Assembly: GCF_011355085.1 (NCBI RefSeq)
Contig: NZ_VXCP01000026.1
Location: 1-64,000 of the forward strand
Reading direction: 5' to 3'
Source: Pseudomonas akapageensis
Lineage (GTDB): Bacteria; Pseudomonadota; Gammaproteobacteria; Pseudomonadales; Pseudomonadaceae
Length of the DNA stretch: 64,000 nt
This document shows, one piece after another, positions 25,029-32,443 of this stretch. The first letter of the stretch is position 1, and every line of letters begins with the position of its first letter. Made by a program: the position numbers and the translations under genes. The notes under the pieces are model-generated. The model did no database searches. It was not told the DNA's origin and saw only the letters and a program-made list of their open reading frames with translations.

Positions 25029-26810
25029 TTAGCGGTCCACGTCGGCCATAACGAAGTCGATACTACCCAGGTACGCGATCAGGTCCGCGACCATGCTGCC
25101 ACGGATCACCGAAGGGATCTGCTGCAGGTGCGGGTAGCTCGGCGTACGAATCCGGGTGCGGTAGCTCATGGTGCCGCCATCGCTCGTCAGGTAATAACTG
25201 TTGATGCCCTTGGTCGCTTCGATCATCTGGAAGGATTCGTTGGCCGGCATGACCGGGCCCCACGAAACTTGCAGGAAGTGCGTGATCAAGGTCTCGATGT
25301 GCTGCAGGGTGCGCTCTTTCGGTGGCGGCGTGGTCAGCGGGTGATCCGCCTTGTACGGGCCTTCCGGCATGTTGCGCAGGCACTGGTCGATGATCTTGAT
25401 GCTCTGGCGCATCTCTTCGACGCGGACCATGCAGCGGTCATAGGCATCGCCATTGGCGGCCAGCGGCACTTCGAATTCGAAGTTCTCGTAGCCCGAATAC
25501 GGGCGAGCCTTGCGCAGGTCGAAATCGCAACCGGTGGAACGCAGGCCCGCACCGGTGACACCCCATTCCAGGGCTTGCTTGGTGTTGTAGGCGGCGACAC
25601 CGACGGTCCGACCCTTGAGGATGCTGTTCTGCAGCGCAGCCTTGGTGTACTCGTCCAGGCGCTTGGGCAGCCAGTCGACGAAGTCCTTGACCAGCTTGTC
25701 CCAGCCGCGTGGCAGGTCGTGGGCGACGCCGCCGATGCGGTACCAGGCCGGGTGCAGGCGGAAACCGGTGATGGCTTCGATCACGGTGTAGGCGCGCTGA
25801 CGGTCGGTAAAGGTGAAGAACACCGGGGTCATGGCGCCCACGTCCTGGATGTAGGTACCCAGGAACAGCAGGTGGCTGGTGATCCGGAAGAACTCGGCCA
25901 TCATGATGCGGATGACGTCGACCTTCTGCGGCACCTGGATGCCGGCCAGCTTCTCGACCGCGAGCACGTACGGCAGGTTGTTCATCACCCCGCCGAGGTA
26001 GTCGATACGGTCGGTGTAGGGGATGAAGCTGTGCCAGGACTGGCGCTCGGCCATCTTCTCGGCACCACGGTGGTGGTAGCCGATGTCCGGGACGCAGTCG
26101 ACGATCTCTTCGCCGTCCAGCTGCAGGACGATACGGAAGGCACCGTGGGCCGAAGGGTGGTTCGGGCCCAGGTTGAGGAACATGTAGTCCTCGTTGGCGC
26201 CCTGGCGTTTCATGCCCCAGGCTTCCGGATTGAAGCGCGCGGCTTCTTCTTCCAGTTGCTGCTTGGCCAGGGTCAGGCTGTACGGATCGAATTCGGTGGC
26301 GCGCGCAGGGTAGTCCTTGCGCAGCGGGTGACCTTCCCAGGTCGGCGGCATCATGATCCGGGTCAGGTGCGGGTGGCCGGCAAAGTCGATGCCGAACATG
26401 TCCCAGACTTCCCGCTCGTACCAGTTGGCGTTCGGCCAGATACCGGTAACGGTCGGCAAGCTCAGGTCGCCCTCGGACAGGGCTACCTTGATCATTACGT
26501 CACTGTTACGCTCGATCGACATCAGGTGGTAGAACACGCTGAAGTCGGCGCCGGGCAAGCCACGGCGCTGGGTGCGCAGACGCTCGTCCACGCCGTGCAG
26601 GTCATAGAGCATGACGTACGGCTTGGGCAGGTTGCGCAGGAAGGTCAGTACTTCCACCAGTTTGGCCCGGGCAACCCAAAGCACCGGCATGCCGGTGCGC
26701 GTGGTTTGGGCGGTGAACGCCTCAGGGCCAAAACGGTTGTTCAGTTCGACGACCACGTCTTGGTCGTCAGCCTTGTAAGGCGGGATATACAGAGCGGTGT
26801 CCGCTGTCAT
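25029..26810 (-). CDS. nuoC: NADH-quinone oxidoreductase subunit C/D fusion
   Basis: Fused NuoC-NuoD protein of 593 residues, as in E. coli and other gammaproteobacteria. Residues up to about 190 are the NuoC (30-kDa) domain, with the signature EREVWDMFGIDFAGHPHLTRIMMP. The remainder is the NuoD (49-kDa) domain that lines the quinone cavity, with LGPNHPSAHGAFRIVLQLDGE and YHHRGAEKMAE. The NiFe-hydrogenase ancestry of NuoD is visible in the fold but its metal ligands are not kept. An 80-base gap separates it from nuoB. Confidence 0.97.
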   Translation of the reverse strand: MTADTALYIPPYKADDQDVVVELNNRFGPEAFTAQTTRTGMPVLWVARAKLVEVLTFLRNLPKPYVMLYDLHGVDERLRTQRRGLPGADFSVFYHLMSIERNSDVMIKVALSEGDLSLPTVTGIWPNANWYEREVWDMFGIDFAGHPHLTRIMMPPTWEGHPLRKDYPARATEFDPYSLTLAKQQLEEEAARFNPEAWGMKRQGANEDYMFLNLGPNHPSAHGAFRIVLQLDGEEIVDCVPDIGYHHRGAEKMAERQSWHSFIPYTDRIDYLGGVMNNLPYVLAVEKLAGIQVPQKVDVIRIMMAEFFRITSHLLFLGTYIQDVGAMTPVFFTFTDRQRAYTVIEAITGFRLHPAWYRIGGVAHDLPRGWDKLVKDFVDWLPKRLDEYTKAALQNSILKGRTVGVAAYNTKQALEWGVTGAGLRSTGCDFDLRKARPYSGYENFEFEVPLAANGDAYDRCMVRVEEMRQSIKIIDQCLRNMPEGPYKADHPLTTPPPKERTLQHIETLITHFLQVSWGPVMPANESFQMIEATKGINSYYLTSDGGTMSYRTRIRTPSYPHLQQIPSVIRGSMVADLIAYLGSIDFVMADVDR

Positions 26811-26890
26811 GGTCTCGGTCGCTATCGGTCAACGTAAAGAATGAAGCCAGGGTTCTTGTCGTGCTGTAGGTAAAGCACAAAAAAGCTGGA

Positions 26891-27565
26891 TCAGACTTCG
26901 TCGGGGCTGCGCAGGTTGGTGACGGCTATGCGTTCTGCGCGGCGCGTCTCTTTCTGCGAAGGCATCTCGGCGCGGTATACGCCCTGGTCGCCAACGACCC
27001 ATGAAAGAGGGCGGCGCTCCTGGCCAATCGATTCCTGCAGCAGCATCAAGCCTTGCAGGAACGCTTCCGGGCGAGGCGGGCAGCCGGGCACGTAGACGTC
27101 CACGGGGAGGAACTTGTCGACCCCCTGAACGACCGAGTAGATGTCATACATGCCGCCGGAGTTGGCGCACGAGCCCATGGAGATGACCCACTTGGGTTCG
27201 AGCATCTGCTCATAGAGACGCTGGATGATCGGCGCCATTTTCACGAAGCAGGTACCGGCGATGACCATGAAATCCGCCTGACGCGGTGATGCCCGGATAA
27301 CCTCCGCGCCGAAGCGGGCGATGTCGTGGGGCGCCGTGAAGGCGGTGGTCATTTCCACGTAGCAGCACGACAGACCGAAGTTGTACGGCCACAGGGAGTT
27401 TTTACGCCCCCAGTTGACCGCACCGTTCAGTACGTCTTCGAGCTTGCCCATGAAGATGTTTTTGTGGACTTGATCTTCTAACGGATCGGAAACGGTTTCC
27501 CGTTCGCCGATTGGATATTGCTCGTTAGGAGCATCCGGGTCGATCCTGGTGAGATTGTATTGCAT
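26891..27565 (-). CDS. nuoB: NADH-quinone oxidoreductase subunit B
   Basis: Peripheral-arm subunit carrying the terminal cluster N2, which reduces quinone. It has 224 residues. The ligands are the consecutive Cys67-Cys68 (LSCCYVEM), Cys133 (GSCANSGG) and Cys162 (PGCPPRPEA). The start is the ATG at 27565 (MQYNLTRIDPDAP), with TGAGG 8-9 bases upstream; the frame two codons longer would use TTG. It lies 10 bases after nuoA. Confidence 0.97.
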   Translation of the reverse strand: MQYNLTRIDPDAPNEQYPIGERETVSDPLEDQVHKNIFMGKLEDVLNGAVNWGRKNSLWPYNFGLSCCYVEMTTAFTAPHDIARFGAEVIRASPRQADFMVIAGTCFVKMAPIIQRLYEQMLEPKWVISMGSCANSGGMYDIYSVVQGVDKFLPVDVYVPGCPPRPEAFLQGLMLLQESIGQERRPLSWVVGDQGVYRAEMPSQKETRRAERIAVTNLRSPDEV

Positions 27566-27575
27566 TGCCAAAGCC

Positions 27576-27989
27576 TCATTGTTTCAGCTTCGCCTGCCGC
27601 ATACGACGACCCACGGGTGCCCAATCGAGCGCCCCGACCCGCCATAGGTAGACAAGACCTGCCAACAGAATTGCTATGAAAACGAGAGCTTCGACGAATC
27701 CGGTCCAGCCGCTTTCGCGGACGGACACAGACCAGGCAAAGAGAAAGAGGGCTTCGATATCGAAGATCACGAACAGCATCGCGACCAGATAGAATTTGGC
27801 GGACAGGCGCAAGCGAGCGCCCCCGGTGGGTAGCATGCCGGATTCGAACGGCTCGTTCTTGCTGCGACCCCAGGCCTTGCTGCCGAGCAGGGCGGACAGG
27901 CCGAGCATGAAGGCGCAGAGGCCGGCAACACCCAAAAGGAAGATGGCAAAACCCCAGTTGTGGGCGATGAGTCCTGTCGATTCGGGCAT
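27576..27989 (-). CDS. nuoA: NADH-quinone oxidoreductase subunit A
   Basis: Small membrane subunit of complex I, 137 residues, three transmembrane helices. The conserved loop and helix-2 region KNEPFESGMLPTGGARLRLSAKFYLVAMLFVIFDIEALFLFAW is intact, including the cysteine-less loop typical of Pseudomonas and the acidic residues of helix 2. AAGGA lies 9 bases before the ATG. It is the first gene of the operon; the promoter should be in the 28.0-28.2 kb region. Confidence 0.96.
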   Translation of the reverse strand: MPESTGLIAHNWGFAIFLLGVAGLCAFMLGLSALLGSKAWGRSKNEPFESGMLPTGGARLRLSAKFYLVAMLFVIFDIEALFLFAWSVSVRESGWTGFVEALVFIAILLAGLVYLWRVGALDWAPVGRRMRQAKLKQ

Positions 27990-28152
27990 GCTGGAAATCC
28001 TTAACAGAGAGCAATGGTCTCTGAGCTTGAAAAGAAGAATGCAGTGACGATATGTCGCAGTGAAATCTATCCCGCTGATTTTATGGGTAAACAGGTGGCA
28101 AGTAAATTAGGAATAAGGACATAACCTGTGCGAGAAACGCCGCAGGCCCCGT

Positions 28153-28181
28153 TTTACGGGCATTGGGCGGGTTTTTGTCAA
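28153..28181 (-). promoter_or_regulatory. Candidate nuo promoter
   Basis: On the minus strand a perfect -35 TTGACA (28176-28181) is followed after 17 bases by CGTAAA (28153-28158), a weak -10. Transcription would start near 28146 and give a leader of about 155 bases before nuoA. No better sigma-70 pair was found nearby. Confidence 0.35.
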
Positions 28182-28216
28182 TTATGTTTCTTGCCCGCTG
28201 CAATGAACCGTTTTAT

Positions 28217-28235
28217 CGAAATGATAATTAATATC
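28217..28235. promoter_or_regulatory. Fur-box-like palindrome
   Basis: This 19-mer matches the consensus GATAATGATAATCATTATC at 14 of 19 positions by eye. It contains the perfect inverted repeat ATGATA(N5)TATCAT (28221-28237). It lies about 36 bases upstream of the candidate nuo -35 and about 400 bases before the RHS gene. The local sequence is AT-rich, which raises the chance of an accidental match. Confidence 0.35.
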
Positions 28236-28381
28236 ATCTATGATCGGTATCTTCCGATATTCAGCACATTATAGAAGTTGATTGGCGGGGTTGCAGGGCA
28301 AAGTTTCATGTACGAAGGCTTACGGCGATTTCTTCGCGATATACCGCTCAAGGATCGAAGCTCAGCCATTACGCGCTCGGC

Positions 28382-28486
28382 GTAGCCGCTGCCGAAGGCT
28401 GCGCTGGAGTCTCGCAGGGGCTCCCTGGTGGTCATGAGGTTCTGCGCCCGCTAACGCGCGCGAGCGCTGCCTGCGGCAGCGGCTAC
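28382..28486. repeat. Inverted REP pair (REPIN-like)
   Basis: Arms 28382-28405 and 28463-28486 are inverted copies of a sequence containing GTAGCCGCTGCCG..GGC.GCGCT, separated by about 57 bases. The same arm sequence appears in the pair at 61965-62075. This is the arrangement of Pseudomonas REPIN elements, mobilised in trans by RAYT transposases. No RAYT gene is in the window. Confidence 0.75.
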
Positions 28487-28642
28487 AGTGGTCACTGTTT
28501 GCTCCCGAAGACAGTGCTTGCCCGATGAGAGGTGCAACGGCGCGGGTGCGGCACCCTATCAGTTCTGCTAGTACCTGGCCTTGAGGCTCCCGAGTAGATT
28601 CTTGTCTCTGCTCGTATCGGGCCATACCTCAAGAGGTTTCTC

Positions 28643-29524
28643 ATGAACCCTTCCATTCCCGACTCGCCCGGTGACGCCCTCAATCGGCGCACCGTACTGC
28701 TGGCAGCTGACAGCAAAAACACGGTATTCACTGAAATGGCCCCGACGGCGCTCAATCCCATTGCCTACACGCCACACGGCCGACGACCCGCAGATCAGGA
28801 CGTGATGAGTCGCCTGGGCTTCAATGGTGAACTGGTCGAGGTGTTTGGCGGGTATTTGCTGGGTAACGGGTATCGTATCTACAACTCTGTCTTGATGTGC
28901 TTCCACAGTCCGGACAGCTGGAGTCCGTTCGGTCGGGGTGGGTTGAATGCTTATTCGTATTGCAAGGGCGATCCGGTCAATTATGTTGATCCGACCGGTC
29001 ATGTTCTTCAGGCAGCGTTTAGCGTATTAAGGCGACTTGTATCCATTCCTAAAGCCGTTGCTGGAGTCGTTGTGGTCGGTGGGGTCGCTGGTAGTAAGGA
29101 TTTTCGAGCTGTCGTATCCCGCCAGGTGGAGGGGGTGGGGACAATGCTGTCGAGTGGCCTCAAGGTCAAAGCTTCCGACGATTTCTATAGTCGCGGCAAT
29201 AATAGTGCAAATAATCCCTACTACAGCGGCCGCAGTGGTAGTGGCAGTGGCAGTGGCAGTGGCAGTGGCAGTGGCAGTGGCAGTAGTAGCAGTGGTGGTG
29301 GCGGTAGCAGCGGCAGCGGCAAGGGCCTCTGGAATACCCCCAAAAGTATCGACTGGAATGGCAGTAGCAGCGACAAAAATGATCGCGCAACGTGGGGTGT
29401 GAACCAAAAGCCAATCCGCAGTTCGGAACCTGCAAAGCCGATAGGTGATTACACAAATAGATATCGGGGGAAACCACTTCCTAATCCTAAATCCAATTAT
29501 CCGGGAGATAAAAAAAAGAAGTAG
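28643..29524 (+). CDS. Orphan RHS-repeat-associated core domain protein with Ser/Gly-rich linker
   Basis: A 293-residue protein resembling only the C-terminal end of large RHS proteins. Residues about 15-57 have the lead-in seen in such orphans (RRTVLLAADSKNTVF...AYTPHGRRPA). Residues 58-120 are the RHS core (LGFNGE..GYLLGNGYR, FHSPDSWSPFGRGGLNAYSYCKGDPVNYVDPTGH). A hydrophobic stretch (about 135-150) follows, then a Ser/Gly tract at about 196-226 encoded by an AGTGGC repeat, then a Lys-rich tail (about 230-293) of no recognised family. AAGAGGT precedes the ATG. There is no signal peptide, no large RHS gene nearby and no obvious immunity gene. It may be a toxin tip or a displaced cassette. 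Confidence 0.75.
   Translation: MNPSIPDSPGDALNRRTVLLAADSKNTVFTEMAPTALNPIAYTPHGRRPADQDVMSRLGFNGELVEVFGGYLLGNGYRIYNSVLMCFHSPDSWSPFGRGGLNAYSYCKGDPVNYVDPTGHVLQAAFSVLRRLVSIPKAVAGVVVVGGVAGSKDFRAVVSRQVEGVGTMLSSGLKVKASDDFYSRGNNSANNPYYSGRSGSGSGSGSGSGSGSGSSSSGGGGSSGSGKGLWNTPKSIDWNGSSSDKNDRATWGVNQKPIRSSEPAKPIGDYTNRYRGKPLPNPKSNYPGDKKKK
29234..29281 (+). repeat. AGTGGC hexanucleotide tandem repeat inside the RHS orphan gene
   Basis: One AGTGGT followed by seven perfect AGTGGC units, then degenerate AGT/GGT triplets. It encodes Ser-Gly eight times. Copy-number change would lengthen or shorten the linker by two residues per unit without breaking the frame. Confidence 0.95.
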
Positions 29525-29581
29525 GAGGTTGTTATCAAGAAGGGCCAGGGCATTCGCTTGCAATGCAAGTCGCCTGAAAAA

Positions 29582-29608
29582 AACAGGCCACCCGAAGGTG
29601 GCCTGTTT
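29582..29608. terminator. Bidirectional terminator between RHS orphan and aceA
   Basis: Perfect stem AACAGGCCACC/GGTGGCCTGTT with a CGAA-type loop. It is flanked by an A-run on the left and T residues on the right, so it serves both convergent genes. Confidence 0.88.
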
Positions 29609-29634
29609 TCAGTACATCAACCGCCGATCAATGA

Positions 29635-30960
29635 TCAGTGGAACTGCTCTTCTTCAGTCGAACCGGTCAGCGCGGTTACCGAGGACGAGCCACCCTGGAT
29701 CACGGTGGTCATGTCGTCGAAGTAGCCGGTGCCCACTTCCTGCTGGTGAGCCACGAAGGTGTAGCCCTTGGCGGCGTCGGCGAACTCCTGCTCTTGCAGC
29801 TTGACGTAGGCGGTCATGTCGTTGCGAGCGTAGTCGTGCGCCAGGTTGAACATGCTGTGCCACATGTTGTGGATACCTGCCAGGGTGATGAACTGGTGCT
29901 TGTAACCCATGGCCGACAGTTCGCGCTGGAACTTGGCGATGGTCGCGTCGTCCAGGTTTTTCTTCCAGTTGAAGGAAGGCGAGCAGTTGTAGGACAGGAT
30001 CTGGTCCGGGTATTCCTTCTTGATCGCTTCGGCGAAGCGACGGGCTTCTTCCAGGTCTGGCTTGGCGGTTTCGCACCAGATCAGGTCGGCGTACGGAGCG
30101 TAGGCCAGGCCGCGGGCGATGGCTTGATCCAGGCCGGCACGAACCTTGTAGAAACCTTCCTGGGTGCGCTCGCCGGTAACGAACGGCTGGTCGTACGGGT
30201 CGCAGTCGCTGGTCAGCAGGTCAGCGGCGTTGGCGTCGGTACGGGCCAGGATGATGGTCGGTACGCCAGCAACGTCGGCAGCCAGACGGGCAGCGGTCAG
30301 CTTCTGTACGGCTTCCTGGGTTGGAACCAGTACCTTGCCGCCCATGTGGCCGCATTTCTTCACGGAGGCCAGTTGGTCTTCGAAGTGAACGCCGGCGGCG
30401 CCTGCTTCGATCATGCTCTTCATCAGCTCGTAGGCGTTCAGAACGCCGCCGAAACCGGCTTCAGCGTCGGCAACGATCGGCGCGAAGTAGTCGATGTAGC
30501 CAGCGTCGCCCGGGTTCTTGCCGGCTTTCCACTGGATCTGGTCGGCGCGACGGAACGAGTTGTTGATGCGCTTGACCACGGTTGGAACCGAGTCAACCGG
30601 GTACAGCGACTGGTCCGGGTACATGGATTCTGCAGAGTTGTTGTCTGCAGCAACCTGCCAGCCCGACAGGTAGATAGCCTGGATACCGGCTTTAACCTGT
30701 TGCACAGCCTGGCCGCCGGTCAGGGCGCCCATGCAGTTTACGAAGTCTTTGTCTGGACGGAAGGCCGGCTTGGCGCCCTGGGTAACCAGGTTCCACAGCT
30801 TCTCGGCGCCCATGCGGGCCAGGGTGTGCTCAGGCTGAACGGAGCCACGCAGGCGAACGACGTCAGCAGCAGTGTAGGTGCGGGTCACACCTTTCCAGCG
30901 AGGGTTTTCTGCCCAGTCTTTTTCAAGGGCTGCAATTTGCTGTTCGCGTGTCAGTGCCAT
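29635..30960 (-). CDS. aceA: Isocitrate lyase
   Basis: Cleaves isocitrate to glyoxylate and succinate, the first glyoxylate-shunt step, needed for growth on acetate and fatty acids. It has 441 residues, close to the E. coli-type enzyme (434). The catalytic loop KKCGHMGG is at 201-208, with Cys203 the general acid. The metal and substrate motif QIQWKAGKNPGDAGYIDYFAPIVADAEAGFGG precedes it. The gene is monocistronic, between a terminator and a 535-base upstream region with a candidate promoter and operator. Partner enzymes icd and idh are encoded 12-17 kb away in the same window. Confidence 0.97.
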   Translation of the reverse strand: MALTREQQIAALEKDWAENPRWKGVTRTYTAADVVRLRGSVQPEHTLARMGAEKLWNLVTQGAKPAFRPDKDFVNCMGALTGGQAVQQVKAGIQAIYLSGWQVAADNNSAESMYPDQSLYPVDSVPTVVKRINNSFRRADQIQWKAGKNPGDAGYIDYFAPIVADAEAGFGGVLNAYELMKSMIEAGAAGVHFEDQLASVKKCGHMGGKVLVPTQEAVQKLTAARLAADVAGVPTIILARTDANAADLLTSDCDPYDQPFVTGERTQEGFYKVRAGLDQAIARGLAYAPYADLIWCETAKPDLEEARRFAEAIKKEYPDQILSYNCSPSFNWKKNLDDATIAKFQRELSAMGYKHQFITLAGIHNMWHSMFNLAHDYARNDMTAYVKLQEQEFADAAKGYTFVAHQQEVGTGYFDDMTTVIQGGSSSVTALTGSTEEEQFH

Positions 30961-31367
30961 GGGGATAAACCTCGTCGCATAGGTCTTGGGTGGAAAATTC
31001 TTGCTCCGCCTGGCGCTGTATCAACAGTGGTGCCGGTGGCTACTCGCAAATCAGAGGCTTTGGGCAATCAAGCCAGCATCTGATGGGATGGCGACGATTG
31101 AACGAAGGGCTCATTGGGGGGAAGTGAGCAGGTGCAGAGGGCGAGTCTTTCGAATGCACGGTGGCTCGTGGATGCCGATGTGCGATTCGTCAGGGTCTTG
31201 CCTTGAACCGTGTTACGCGCTTCCGTCCCTCAGGACAACTTCGTTCCAGTCGCAACCTCGTCAAACTGCCTTGTGGGCGGTACAGACACGAATCGGCTCA
31301 GGTGGGTAGATTAGAGCGGCGACTCGAAGACCCTTTGCCAGGGCCTCTGATCAGCGGGAGCGGGGCC

Positions 31368-31428
31368 ATCATGCCAACCAAAAATTGGGCCGTCAAATGT
31401 TTTGTAGTGCTTTTTTTGTGGCACTACA
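31368..31428 (-). promoter_or_regulatory. Candidate aceA promoter with adjacent palindromic operator
   Basis: On the minus strand, TTGACG (31391-31396) and CATGAT (31368-31373) are 17 bases apart. Directly upstream is a perfect 8-base inverted repeat TGTAGTGC(N10)GCACTACA (31403-31428). The TGTAGT/ACTACA half-sites resemble those I recall for RccR, the KDPG-responsive regulator of aceA in Pseudomonas. The spacing was not verified against the published sites. Confidence 0.45.
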
Positions 31429-31484
31429 TCTTTAGTCTGATACGACTGCGTGGTCAGATTCGAGGCCTCTGGTCGAGGCCTTGA
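31371..31484 (+). CDS. Possible 37-residue membrane peptide
   Basis: A short frame starting ATG CCA ACC AAA with GGAG about 10 bases upstream. It encodes a peptide with a hydrophobic, aromatic-rich centre (AVKCFVVLFLWHYIFSLI) and a basic tail (RLRGQIRGLWSRP), the pattern of a single-span small protein. It overlaps the candidate aceA promoter and operator, which could explain the sequence equally well. Coding status cannot be settled from one sequence. Confidence 0.2.
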   Translation: MPTKNWAVKCFVVLFLWHYIFSLIRLRGQIRGLWSRP

Positions 31485-31495
31485 TTGGCGCGGGC

Positions 31496-32236
31496 TCAGT
31501 CCAAAGTGTCGACTTTGACGCGCAACGTCATGTCATTGCGGCCCTGGGTGGAATATTGGCGCGCCTGGCCGTTCAAGTCGGCCTGGCTCTGCTGGTTGAT
31601 CCCGGCGAGGGTGATCCATTGGCCAAGGCGACCGCTGACTTTGGTGTCGGTGCTTTGCACATTGACTACATCAGGGTTTTCCAGGCTCATGCGATCGTTG
31701 TTGGTGCTGATGTCCAGGTGCACGGTATCGCCGGTCACGCTGGCGGTGACGTAGAAGCCCTGGGTGACATTGCGGTACTGGGTCTGGCTCTGCAGGTCGC
31801 CGTAAATGTCGGCCTGGGTGCTGGTCAGGGGCACGCTTTGTCCGACTTGAATCAATGCCGGCGAGCCTTCGCTGGCCTGGATCTGTTGCAGGCCGCCGGT
31901 GCGGTTGCTGGTGCTGTGGCGGATGATCCGGGTGCCGTTCGCTTGTTGGTCCTGGTAGTTGCTGTCGCTGGTGTCGACGCTGATCAGCAGGCGTTTGGGT
32001 GCGGTGTCGAGTTGTTCGACCAGGGCGCGAAGTTCTGTGATCTTGCGTAGATCGTCGGCCTTGACGATGAGTTGGTTGCCGTAGGTGGTAACGCTGCCGT
32101 CATCGCCGAGAAAGGATTGTGCGGTGGGGAGAAGGTCTTCGCTGGTGCGGTGGTTCAGCGGGATGATTTCAGTGGCGGCCAGTGCCTGGACGCAGAAGGT
32201 CAGCAGGAGGGTGGCGAGCAGGGGGCGTAGCGGCAT
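31496..32236 (-). CDS. Small exported protein with secretin-type domains
   Basis: A 246-residue protein with a signal peptide (about 1-20, ending ALA). It has an N-terminal secretin short domain (TEIIPLNHRTSEDLL...LIVKADDLRKITELRALVEQLDTAPKRL). A stretch resembling the start and end strands of the secretin channel domain follows (ALIQVGQSVPL, VTQGFYVTASVTGDTVHLDIS, TKVSGRLGQWITLAGI). It is far shorter than pore-forming secretins (500 or more residues), so a functional channel is unlikely. The start at 32236 is preferred because GGAG lies 9 bases before it; an ATG two codons earlier is only 3 bases from GGAG. No secretion genes are adjacent. The function is unknown. Confidence 0.75.
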   Translation of the reverse strand: MPLRPLLATLLLTFCVQALAATEIIPLNHRTSEDLLPTAQSFLGDDGSVTTYGNQLIVKADDLRKITELRALVEQLDTAPKRLLISVDTSDSNYQDQQANGTRIIRHSTSNRTGGLQQIQASEGSPALIQVGQSVPLTSTQADIYGDLQSQTQYRNVTQGFYVTASVTGDTVHLDISTNNDRMSLENPDVVNVQSTDTKVSGRLGQWITLAGINQQSQADLNGQARQYSTQGRNDMTLRVKVDTLD

Positions 32237-32304
32237 GTCCATTATCTCCGCGAGGGGGATAATCATTATGGCGCATTGTTTGAATAGATAGAGTGGTGTG
32301 GGTC

Positions 32305-32413
32305 TCATCGCTGGCAAGTCGAGACGTCGCACCGCAGCTCCCACAGAGATCATTGGTGAATATAATAATTGGCCTGACACATAACCCTGTGGGAGCTGGC
32401 TTGCCAGCGATGC
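32305..32413. repeat. Inverted repeat pair (CATCGCTGGCAAG...CTCCCACAG family)
   Basis: The left arm (about 32305-32346) contains CATCGCTGGCAAG and GCAGCTCCCACAG. The right arm (32387-32413) contains the reverse complements CTGTGGGAGCTGG and CTTGCCAGCGATG. The centre is AT-rich. It is non-coding and has the layout of a dispersed Pseudomonas intergenic element, distinct from the REP and GTTCCCACGC families elsewhere in the window. Confidence 0.65.
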
Positions 32414-32443
32414 GGGCAAGCCAGCTCTCAAGCCAGGCTCGGA

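Larger units (their letters stand above)
27990..28642. other. Intergenic region between nuoA and the RHS orphan gene
   Basis: A 653-base stretch with no credible gene. The left part is AT-rich and should contain the nuo promoter (a candidate is listed at 28153-28181). The middle holds a Fur-like palindrome (28217-28235), and the right part holds a REP pair (28382-28486). The composition changes sharply from AT-rich to GC-rich at about 28350, where the REP block begins. Confidence 0.6.
30961..31495. other. Long intergenic region upstream of aceA
   Basis: This 535-base stretch contains a candidate aceA promoter (31368-31396, minus strand) and an inverted repeat (31403-31428). It also contains a plus-strand 37-codon ORF (31371-31484) and a 7-base-stem hairpin (AGGCCTC/GAGGCCT, 31463-31481) just past the mini-secretin gene stop. 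Between 30961 and 31360 I see no gene; if the promoter is right, this is a leader of about 395 bases. Confidence 0.5.

Noticed and set aside
31403..31428. Calling the aceA palindrome a HexR site
   Set aside because: The TGTAGT and ACTACA half-sites are 14 bases apart, longer than the HexR spacing I know, so HexR is unlikely.
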